Below are positions 6,426 to 14,202 of a stretch of 30,201 nucleotides of DNA, piece after piece. The first letter of the stretch is position 1; every line of letters begins with the position of its first letter. Origin of the DNA: a virus. Made by a program: the position numbers and the translations under genes. Location: the IMG/VR virus record IMGVR_UViG_3300028739_000021, positions 1 to 30,201 of that record. One strand, written 5' to 3'. A model generated the notes under the pieces. It saw only the letters and a list, made by a program, of their open reading frames with translations, had not been told where the DNA came from and ran no database searches.

Positions 6426-6449
6426 AGAGCGAATTAACGCTCTCTTTTT
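6424..6449. terminator. Shared bidirectional terminator between converging genes
   Basis: AGAGAGCG - AATTAA - CGCTCTCT followed by TTTTT. The stop codons of both converging genes lie in or next to the hairpin (TAG 6423-6425, TAA 6448-6450). It should end the rightward cassette. Leftward, it may attenuate transcription from the ejection genes into the region opposite the cassette, although the T-run on that strand is weak. Confidence 0.8.
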
Positions 6450-9400
6450 ATTTGCCTAATGCTTTTAAAATTATAGCATTATGTTTTATTTGTAATTCAT
6501 CAATTTTAGATCTCTTAGTATCAGCATCTAGTTTTGTATCTGCTAAAACTAATTTAACCTTCTTGTAATTATCTTGTAGTTTTTCATTTGCCGTTCTATA
6601 TTTTCTTAATTCCCCTGCAACTACTCCTTTCTTACCAGTTTCATCGTGTTCCTGTTCTAATGTTTTCATTTTGTCATAAAATTGTTCTGTACTTTGTGAT
6701 AGTTTACCTGCATTTTTACTAAATAATGTTTTAATTACTGGTTGTTCTGTAAATTGTTTTGTAGGTAATTCATTTTTAGTACCAGATATTTCATTAATCA
6801 TTTTATCAGCACCTAATACCATAAACCCTGCAAGACCGCCACCTATATTGGAAATTGCATTATCAATTAACATTGGAGATTTATTTGTTTTATCTCCTAT
6901 TAATTTAGCTGTTTCGGATGTGTAAGAGTTAAATTGCTTGCTTGGTGTTGTATTTTTCAATGATTGCGGTACAATTTGTTTCTCTTTGAATACAGAGTAG
7001 CCACTAACCCATTCTCCAACCGTTAAGGCTGTAGTAGGAATTAAGTTAGGAACAAAACTACCACCAGTATTTTGCAAAAACTTTTGTATGCTTCTAGGAT
7101 TAACATTATACATGTGTCTAATTGCTTCTTCGGTAGTATTGGCAAACGTATTAAGTCCTAGTGGCTTTGGTATTCTTAATAATTTATCGCCAGTTCTAAT
7201 AATCCAAAAAGTATCTTTTTCATAATCAGGAAGTTCTTGAATATCTTTGTCGTTTAATCCTAGTAAAGTAATAACGACAGTTGGCAATACCAAGGCCATA
7301 GTTATTTTTTTACTAACTCCTTTAGGGTCTTTGTAAAATTCGCGGGCCATTTTATCAGTACCTTGGATTGCAGCATTGAAGAACGGTATCATTTGATTAA
7401 TGACTTGACCTTCTGATCCATGACGTGAAAAGTTAAGTGTAATTTCTTGCGCAGCTAATGCAGCTTCTTCGATTGATTTACCTGCTTTTTTTGCTTTCAT
7501 GTATTCGCCTAGTCTTGTGCCTGTCTCTGACATGTCGGTTAACCATTGTAATCCTCCTAGTAATGATCTAAACGCTTCTTTAGGTAATTTTGATGGTTCT
7601 ATAATTGCTGTTTTTCCCATAGTTTTAATAGATTCAATTGGATTTTCAAATGACTTACCTTTCATAGCATCTTGTATTTTTGTATTCATAGCTTGTCTAT
7701 CGGAGTTTAGGTATGACGACATTATTGCACCGCTTGATTTGTACTCATTGTACATTTTTTCATTACCAAACATTGCAAATACACCTCGTACAGTATCAAC
7801 AACGGGAACAAATCCATGTTTTGAATATACATATGCTTCTAATGTATCTTTAATCGGATTCTTAATAAAGAACTCTGGACTTAAAATTGCCCCTGTACGC
7901 AACCATTTTGCTTGATATGACATTAGCTTTACCATTGCATTACTACTTGATTCACTCACTGACATAATTGCTCTGTAGTATTCTGGTTCTGTGGCGTATG
8001 CCTGTTTTTTACCACCTGTCATTACTGTAAATATGCTATTTTTAGCATCTGCATCGCCTGGTACTTTTTCAACAAAACGTCCTGCTCCGTTAACGTCTGA
8101 TAATTTAACAAACGCTTGGGCTACCCTATTCCTTTCAATAACATTTAACGTCGAATATGTGTCGATTATAGCTGATTCAAGGGGACTAATAACCGATCTA
8201 GCTGATCCGTATTCAGTTAGCTTTTGTTGCTTATCTGAAATGTTACCAAATCCTTCTCCTTTTCCCTTGCCTTTTACTTTTGACACTGTGTCCTCGAAAT
8301 CTCTAGACATATGTGCATAGTTTTGATTATTTTTTTTCATTTCTGCATATTCTGTTGCACTGGTTAATCCTTCTGCAACTCTCATTCTCATAATGTTATC
8401 ATTGTAATTATAAAAGTCTTGTGCAATATCTTCAAATTCCTTAGGTGAATCTTTTAAAACAATTGCAGCATCTTCCTTACTCATTGAACCTACATATTTT
8501 TCTTTAGTTTTTTGTATTTCTGTTTGGCGTTTTGCAACTAAATAAGTGTCAAATGCTTCATTCCAATTTTTAAAGTTTCCTTCTTTTAGGAATGTTTGAT
8601 ATTTTTTGTCTGTTACTTCACTACTGATTCTATCTATAATTGATCTAAAAGTTACATCGTGAACCAATGCACCACCAAAATGAACGTTTAACAATTCAAT
8701 AGCCATTACAGGATTTAATTCATTTACTATAATATCAGCTTTAGCCATTGCGGAATTGTTTGCCAATCTTGCTAATTTTTCTGGATTATCTTTTGTTCCT
8801 AATTTAGTACCAGTTGCTTTTTCAAACGCTTTTACAAATCTAGTTAATCCAAACTTATCATCTACCATTTTTTCGTAAAACTTAACTCCGACTTCCTCTG
8901 CACGTTTTAAAATTGTATTTTCGTGTTCATAGCCAAATGATAATCCACTACGAGCCCTTGCAATAGATGGTTGTGCATACCATGCTCGAATCTTATTACC
9001 AATGTTTTCTACCGACTTAAATAGTTTTTTATCAGCGGATAACTTAGCAACAAATTCTGGGCCATAACTAGGGAAATTATTTAATGCTTCTTGCTTATTG
9101 ATTAGGTATTGCCTAGTAAACTCTGCAACTCCTTCTGCTCTGCGCTGTTCTGGTGTATATGAGTCGTATTCTTTTGCTCCTGACCACATTTTATCAGCGG
9201 TTCCTATTAATTCAGCATCGTGACCAGTGATTTTTAGTTTTGAATCTACATGATGACCTATTTCGTGGGACATTGTGTCAAAGTCACCATAGTTTCTTGT
9301 TCTTGCAACTCCTGCTTCTGTTTTATATAATCCCTCATAGGTTTTAACGCCTAATCTTCCTGTTCTTGCAGGAACTAAAGCATTAATGTCTTTCATTATT

Positions 9401-11433
9401 TCAGTTCTTGTTACTGGTTTTTCATAAGTTGTTTCTGCAGGAATTACAGTTGATTTTCCAAGTGATCCTTGTTCTCCTTCTTTTAACTTTGCAATAATAG
9501 CAGTGGTTTCAGTTGGATATTTTTCAACTAATGCAGGATATTCTTTTAACACTTCTTGTGGCACAAGTTTTTCATCTTTAATAGCTTGTTCTATAATTTG
9601 TTCATGTGTTTTTAATTGTTCTGTTGTTAATTCTGCTACTGGTTTTTCTTTGGTAATATTATCATATTGATCTTTTGTCATTTCCCATGGTTGCTTAGTT
9701 GCTAAGTCTGTTAAATCTTTAGTAGCAGATTCTGCAGAAATCTTATCTTGTTCAAGTTGATACTTTTCTCTTGCTGTTAATTCTGTTTTTTGTACATCTG
9801 AAACAACTTTACTTTCTGGTGATCTTTTAATACTTTCCATAATTTTATTTACATAATTTTGCGTTTCTTTATATGGAGGAATGCCATTGTATTTTAATAC
9901 TGCATTAGGTCCTGCATTATAAGCTGCCAATGCCTTTTCTGTATCTCCACCAAATGTTTCTAATTGCTCTTTTAAATATTTGGCTCCACCCATAACGTTA
10001 CCGCGAACATCGTGAGGATTAACACCTAATCCCTCTGCAGTATCTGGCATTAATTGCATTAAACCAATTGCGCCAGTTGGAGAAACCGCATCTGATTTAA
10101 AACTGCTTTCTTGTTTCATTACTGCTGCGATTAGTTCTGGTGATACTCCATATTTTTGAGATGCTTCTAAAATTATATCTTTATAACTACTAGCTTCTGT
10201 CAATGCAGGGTGTTCATATGCTGTTGCTTTAGGTAACTCACCAGTAAAATCAGCTAAATGTAAATGTAATCCACTTCCTGTGTCATGATATAGCACTTCT
10301 CCCCATCCTGCATCAATAGCCTTTTGTTTAATCAATGCCTGTTGTTCTGGTGTTATAATCCCAACACCTAAGTCTATTGCCCTGCCGTCTAAATGATGTG
10401 ACGTAGGAGATCCTCCTGATTCTGCATTGACTTCTGGTGTTCTTTTGCCAGAGGTAATAACTGGTTCTATTCCAAATTCGCTTCTTAATACCTCTCCAAA
10501 CGTATTGGCAGCTACTTTTGTATTATTTTCAACCCCTACATAATCAGATGTTTCAGGACTTATTTCTAATTGTTTTGCTTGCTGTGTAGTTGTTTCTCTC
10601 TTTACAGGAGTTACTTGCTGTTCTGATTGTTTGTTTGCTCTATACGACGCTAACTCATCTTGCAACGTTACACCTTGTTCATTTACATGCGGAACAGTCT
10701 CAATAATTGGTGTACCTTCTGGTGTAACACCGGCTTGTCGCGATTCTCTTATTTTAGTTATACCTTCAATTGCACCTTTGCCCATTAATAGCGGTGGAAT
10801 TATTGACATTAATCCGCTACCTGTTGTGGATATTGGTCTATTATAAAACTGTTGTCGTAAATCTGGTTGATTATACCAATCAATTGCACCTCCGACAGTG
10901 AAATCGCGTATTACTTTTTGAACACCATTCATTTTTCCATCTGCAATTTGTTTTTGGGCATTGACTTCCTCTTGTGAAAAACCTTCTTTTGGAGTTGCAT
11001 TTCCATATTCATCAACATTAGCCATTGTTCTTAATTTTGCTTGCTCTACATTTCCTTCTTGATATATGTTTTTAATATCAGTTGCCATAAACGGTAATGA
11101 TGCTATACCTGCTGTCTTACTAACCAAAGATAATGGCAATGCCACTGGCTTAACTGTTTGATCCATAAAGTCAGATGTTGCCTTACCTGCATATTCTACA
11201 TTTGCTTTTTGTTGTTCTGGTGTTGTTTGCGCAGAAGTACCTGGACCACCATATAATTGATCTTGTGCTGTTTGCACTTCTTTAGCACCTTGAATTGCAC
11301 CAATACCCCAGTTTTTAACCGTATCCCTAACATCTTCAAATGCTCTAGTAAAAAGACCTTTTTCTTCTGGTGGAGGTGTAGGTTTTGGTCTATTTGCTCT
11401 ATATTCCGCTAAATCATCTGATATGTTACCCAC
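6448..11433 (-). CDS. Giant gp16-like ejection protein with M15 peptidase, lytic transglycosylase and HExxH motifs
   Basis: A 1661-residue protein (GTG start at 11433, GAAGGAAG upstream). Visible parts in order: an N-terminal region with a repeated DELASYRAN-type motif (residues 6-12 and about 255); an M15 D,D-peptidase-like domain, with SHHLDGRAIDLG (His347, Asp354) and GLHLHL (His390, His392) as zinc-ligand motifs; a soluble lytic transglycosylase domain (about 418-535) with catalytic Glu442 in KQESSF, GLMQLMP and AAYNAGP; a coiled linker; and a zincin-like HEIGHH (723-728) followed by AEGVAEF. A long helical C-terminal part contains EITLNFSRHGS... PFFNAAIQG, typical of polyvalent phage proteins, and a hydrophobic stretch at about 1376-1395. 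By synteny it corresponds to T7 gp16, which opens the cell wall and forms the DNA channel during ejection. Confidence 0.9.
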   Translation of the reverse strand: MGNISDDLAEYRANRPKPTPPPEEKGLFTRAFEDVRDTVKNWGIGAIQGAKEVQTAQDQLYGGPGTSAQTTPEQQKANVEYAGKATSDFMDQTVKPVALPLSLVSKTAGIASLPFMATDIKNIYQEGNVEQAKLRTMANVDEYGNATPKEGFSQEEVNAQKQIADGKMNGVQKVIRDFTVGGAIDWYNQPDLRQQFYNRPISTTGSGLMSIIPPLLMGKGAIEGITKIRESRQAGVTPEGTPIIETVPHVNEQGVTLQDELASYRANKQSEQQVTPVKRETTTQQAKQLEISPETSDYVGVENNTKVAANTFGEVLRSEFGIEPVITSGKRTPEVNAESGGSPTSHHLDGRAIDLGVGIITPEQQALIKQKAIDAGWGEVLYHDTGSGLHLHLADFTGELPKATAYEHPALTEASSYKDIILEASQKYGVSPELIAAVMKQESSFKSDAVSPTGAIGLMQLMPDTAEGLGVNPHDVRGNVMGGAKYLKEQLETFGGDTEKALAAYNAGPNAVLKYNGIPPYKETQNYVNKIMESIKRSPESKVVSDVQKTELTAREKYQLEQDKISAESATKDLTDLATKQPWEMTKDQYDNITKEKPVAELTTEQLKTHEQIIEQAIKDEKLVPQEVLKEYPALVEKYPTETTAIIAKLKEGEQGSLGKSTVIPAETTYEKPVTRTEIMKDINALVPARTGRLGVKTYEGLYKTEAGVARTRNYGDFDTMSHEIGHHVDSKLKITGHDAELIGTADKMWSGAKEYDSYTPEQRRAEGVAEFTRQYLINKQEALNNFPSYGPEFVAKLSADKKLFKSVENIGNKIRAWYAQPSIARARSGLSFGYEHENTILKRAEEVGVKFYEKMVDDKFGLTRFVKAFEKATGTKLGTKDNPEKLARLANNSAMAKADIIVNELNPVMAIELLNVHFGGALVHDVTFRSIIDRISSEVTDKKYQTFLKEGNFKNWNEAFDTYLVAKRQTEIQKTKEKYVGSMSKEDAAIVLKDSPKEFEDIAQDFYNYNDNIMRMRVAEGLTSATEYAEMKKNNQNYAHMSRDFEDTVSKVKGKGKGEGFGNISDKQQKLTEYGSARSVISPLESAIIDTYSTLNVIERNRVAQAFVKLSDVNGAGRFVEKVPGDADAKNSIFTVMTGGKKQAYATEPEYYRAIMSVSESSSNAMVKLMSYQAKWLRTGAILSPEFFIKNPIKDTLEAYVYSKHGFVPVVDTVRGVFAMFGNEKMYNEYKSSGAIMSSYLNSDRQAMNTKIQDAMKGKSFENPIESIKTMGKTAIIEPSKLPKEAFRSLLGGLQWLTDMSETGTRLGEYMKAKKAGKSIEEAALAAQEITLNFSRHGSEGQVINQMIPFFNAAIQGTDKMAREFYKDPKGVSKKITMALVLPTVVITLLGLNDKDIQELPDYEKDTFWIIRTGDKLLRIPKPLGLNTFANTTEEAIRHMYNVNPRSIQKFLQNTGGSFVPNLIPTTALTVGEWVSGYSVFKEKQIVPQSLKNTTPSKQFNSYTSETAKLIGDKTNKSPMLIDNAISNIGGGLAGFMVLGADKMINEISGTKNELPTKQFTEQPVIKTLFSKNAGKLSQSTEQFYDKMKTLEQEHDETGKKGVVAGELRKYRTANEKLQDNYKKVKLVLADTKLDADTKRSKIDELQIKHNAIILKALGK

Positions 11434-12852
11434 TTACTCACTTCCTTCTGTTAGATATTTCTCCTGTATGTCTGCATCTGACCAATGCTTATCATATTTT
11501 AAATGTTTGTATTCATCCATTGTTAACACTTCCTTAGGTTTAGCGTTAGGATTAAAACCTCCACCACTAGTGAAAACCCAATAATCTGTTAACATTGCAG
11601 ATGATTTATTAAAACTTTTTTGTTGTTCGTCTGTTATTTCCCCAACATCTTTAATTTTCTTTTCATATAATGCAATATTTTCTAAATGTCCTTTTAATGA
11701 TTCCCTTTCAAAATTATGCCAAAATGTTTGATCTGGGGTAGGCTTTTCAAGTGCCTTAAATTTTGCTGTGGCTCGTTCTAATAATGTAATTTTTTGAGCC
11801 ATTGTAACATTTGAATTATTTATAATTTTTTTAGATTCTTCTAATGTATTAGCACTCCACATTTGTGTTAATGTTGCTTCTTCTGTTTTCTTTTTATTTT
11901 CGTTATCATATCTTCGTAAATCAACAAATTTTGCCTGTAAATCAGCAGAATAACTTTTAAAGTTAGGATCTTTACCAAATGCTTTTTCCAACTCCGCCAT
12001 TGCTGGTTGCTCATTTAGTCCATATTTACCTACCAATGAATCTGTTATTTGTTTAGACTTAATTGGCAATGCTTTTTTATTAATTGATTCGTTAAAAATG
12101 TTAATTGATTTTTGATCCACTTTGTCACCGTATCGGATGACTGCTCCGCGCGCTCCATTAATATCATTTTGATCTAATGCGGTTTTAACCATACCAGCTA
12201 ATACACCGTCACTATATTTCTTAATGTTTTCGTTAATTGTTTCGTTAGGTAATCCTAATATCATTCCCTTAGTTGTTTGGCTTTTAATACCCATTCTTAT
12301 AGCATTATCAGCTACTTCAAAATTATTATACGCGGTTGATGCTATATCTAAGTTATTTGCAGCTACCGAATCAGACGACTGTATAGCTGCAACTTTAGTT
12401 TGTTGCGACTCATGGTTCATAGTTGTATTTTGAAACGATTGTAATTGTGGTTCAATAGCTTTCATAAATGAATTTTTCTGTACATCATTAGTAAACATTT
12501 TAGATTTTTTTTCAATAATTTCATCACTTAATTTTTTAGAAGTTGCAGTAATACCTTTTGAATTTATGCCTTGTGTGTGTAGTAATCCAGTATCAGCATT
12601 ATAATGCAAATCGCTTATCTCTTTTGCGCTGCTTGCCAATGCTGTTTGCACTGCTGATAAGTTATCTTCATGTTGTTGTTGGACTTGCTGATCGTTTAAT
12701 TCTTTTCCGGCATATTGTAATGATTCACCTATTCCACCTAATGCTTGTGCTGTTCCTGCTCCGTATGCTGTTGGGCTAGCGGATGAACTTGCCATTACTC
12801 CAGGCAACTGTTGTGCTTGCGAAACTGGTGTATATCTCTGAACGGTAGCCAT
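11434..12852 (-). CDS. Internal virion (ejection) protein, gp15-like position
   Basis: A 472-residue, largely helical, Q/S/A/K-rich protein. The N-terminus (VQRYTPVSQAQQLPGV... GIGESLQYAGKEL) is common in podovirus internal core proteins. A conserved-looking segment, ISDLHYNADTGLLHTQGINS, is followed by long helices with heptad-like repeats. It ends with an acidic, tryptophan-containing tail (HWSDADIQEKYLTEGSE). It sits between gp14-like and gp16-like genes, as gp15 does in T7, and probably forms part of the internal core and the ejection conduit. Assignment is by order and composition. Its ATG overlaps the preceding stop (TAATG). Confidence 0.75.
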   Translation of the reverse strand: MATVQRYTPVSQAQQLPGVMASSSASPTAYGAGTAQALGGIGESLQYAGKELNDQQVQQQHEDNLSAVQTALASSAKEISDLHYNADTGLLHTQGINSKGITATSKKLSDEIIEKKSKMFTNDVQKNSFMKAIEPQLQSFQNTTMNHESQQTKVAAIQSSDSVAANNLDIASTAYNNFEVADNAIRMGIKSQTTKGMILGLPNETINENIKKYSDGVLAGMVKTALDQNDINGARGAVIRYGDKVDQKSINIFNESINKKALPIKSKQITDSLVGKYGLNEQPAMAELEKAFGKDPNFKSYSADLQAKFVDLRRYDNENKKKTEEATLTQMWSANTLEESKKIINNSNVTMAQKITLLERATAKFKALEKPTPDQTFWHNFERESLKGHLENIALYEKKIKDVGEITDEQQKSFNKSSAMLTDYWVFTSGGGFNPNAKPKEVLTMDEYKHLKYDKHWSDADIQEKYLTEGSE

Positions 12853-13370
12853 TATTTAAATCCCACCTTTTTGCGCTTGCTGTACATTTCTTGTTGCTTA
12901 GTTGCACCAGTAAGCAATGATCCTACGGCTCCCATATACCCTGCTGTTTGTGCATTGCTTGCGGATGCTCTAGCCGAACTTGCTTGGTTTTGATAATTGG
13001 TTTGTTCTGCTTGATATCCCCATGTTTGTTGTGCTGCGTTTCTACGTGTTGCCAGTGCATCAATATTACCTTGTGTGCTAGTTTCTGTCAGTATGTCCAA
13101 TGGTGATCCTGTGGCTATATCTAAACCACTAGCAGATAATCCTACTTTCTGTTGACCTGCTATTTGTGCTGTTCTATTTCTAACTCGTTGCTCCTCTTGT
13201 GCTCCTGCTTGTGCTGAAATTTCTGCCTGCTTACTTGCGGTTGCAGCATTTTGCTCTGCTGCCTTTGCTTGTGCGGAATACGCATCTGATTGTGCTTGTC
13301 CCTGTGAAATGCTTGATACAGCACCAAATGCTGCGCCTAATCCTGAAAGTAATTCTGGTCCTACACACAT
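12852..13370 (-). CDS. Internal virion protein, gp14-like
   Basis: A 172-residue protein when started at ATG 13370, which follows AAGGAAGTG at a good distance and starts 4 nt after the previous stop. A longer in-frame start at 13406 lies inside the upstream gene and lacks support. It starts MCVGPELLSGLGAAFGAVSS (hydrophobic, small residues). A long Ala/Gln-rich helix follows (QAKAAEQNAATASKQAEISA), then GLSASGLDIATGSPLDIL and a further Q/A-rich helix. It ends in a basic tail (KQQEMYSKRKKVGFK). This build, and the position between gp13-like and gp15-like genes, match the small internal core proteins of T7-like phages that enter the host envelope at ejection. Confidence 0.78.
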   Translation of the reverse strand: MCVGPELLSGLGAAFGAVSSISQGQAQSDAYSAQAKAAEQNAATASKQAEISAQAGAQEEQRVRNRTAQIAGQQKVGLSASGLDIATGSPLDILTETSTQGNIDALATRRNAAQQTWGYQAEQTNYQNQASSARASASNAQTAGYMGAVGSLLTGATKQQEMYSKRKKVGFK

Positions 13371-13374
13371 ATTT

Positions 13375-13818
13375 TCACTTCCTTTTCCAAAAGTTATGTA
13401 CTTCAATTTGTTTTATACCTAATAAAGATACAGGTTCTATGTTAAAATCTAGCAGTTTAAGCCACTTTAATATAAAAATATTACCTTTTTGCGTATAATT
13501 ATGCAAGTATCCATATTTATCTAACCATTGTTTAACTAGTTTTTTACTTAGTTTAAAAAATGATATTGGCAATGATGTTACTTCATTTGTAAATAGCATC
13601 CATAATGTAACGCCTGTGCTGTCAGGTATTAACCCAACAACACAGAACACTTTACCATCATCCATTCCAACTATGCACTCACATGAAGCGTAGAACGATT
13701 CCTTTAATGCCACTAATACATTTACATTAGCAATTGATAAAATCTCGCCTACGTCTTCTGTGCGCATTTTAGTAGCAACATACTCAATATCTTCTATTGT
13801 TGCTATTCTGCTATTCAT
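13375..13818 (-). CDS. GNAT-fold-like gp13 homologue (DUF2833-type internal virion protein)
   Basis: A 147-residue protein. The pattern RIATIEDIEYVATKMRTEDVGEI, then ALKESFYASCECIVGMDDGKVFCVVGLIPD... VTLWMLFT, then KLVKQWLDKYGYLHNYTQKGN and FILKWLKLLDFNI, follows a GNAT acetyltransferase fold as in DUF2833, the family of T7 gp13. Acetyl-CoA-binding residues are not obvious, so it may be a structural relic of the fold. Its start overlaps the upstream gene by 8 nt (ATGAATAG). Position between tail nozzle and gp14-like gene matches T7. Role: probably in assembly of the internal core; catalytic activity is unproven. Confidence 0.78.
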   Translation of the reverse strand: MNSRIATIEDIEYVATKMRTEDVGEILSIANVNVLVALKESFYASCECIVGMDDGKVFCVVGLIPDSTGVTLWMLFTNEVTSLPISFFKLSKKLVKQWLDKYGYLHNYTQKGNIFILKWLKLLDFNIEPVSLLGIKQIEVHNFWKRK

Positions 13819-14185
13819 TTTTATTATCTTTTAAATAAAACTTTTCTTGTGCGGTATGCAAAGATTCAGCATATTTATTCGCGCTTTCTGGATTACTAAA
13901 CTTTCCTAAATGTTTACCTGTTTTATAGTATAAGTCTACTGCTTCTTTATCAGACATTATTTTACCATCATCGCTAACAGTTGGAATTAATATTTCTGTT
14001 TTTCCGTCATCGCTGAAACTCATAGATCTAACAGTACTAATGGACCCATCTTTATTTTTAACAATTGGTCTTTTTGATAAATCAATATTTCCTTTCTCCA
14101 CAATATCACTATAATTAACATTAGGTTGACCTGCTGGAATATTTTCATAACTAGAATTTTCTATTGTTTTTTTATCAACACACAT
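13811..14185 (-). CDS. Conserved phage protein (virion-associated small domain)
   Basis: A 124-residue protein with a strong GGAGG before ATG 14185. The core, GNIDLSKRPIVKNKDGSIST... ILIPTVSDDGKIMSDKEAVDLYYKTGKHLGKF... SANKYAESLH, is a domain I recognise from many phage structural regions, either as a short stand-alone protein or as a segment of large internal virion proteins. Its function is not known to me. It lies between tail tubular B and the gp13-like gene, so it is likely a virion or assembly component. It begins Met-Cys, as do two other small virion-operon proteins here. Confidence 0.75.
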   Translation of the reverse strand: MCVDKKTIENSSYENIPAGQPNVNYSDIVEKGNIDLSKRPIVKNKDGSISTVRSMSFSDDGKTEILIPTVSDDGKIMSDKEAVDLYYKTGKHLGKFSNPESANKYAESLHTAQEKFYLKDNKNE

Positions 14186-14202
14186 AATAATACCTCCATA
14201 AT

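Noticed and set aside
7499-8320. Two rightward open frames of 138 and 109 codons
   Set aside because: Antisense to the giant ejection gene; no ribosome sites and no recognisable domains.
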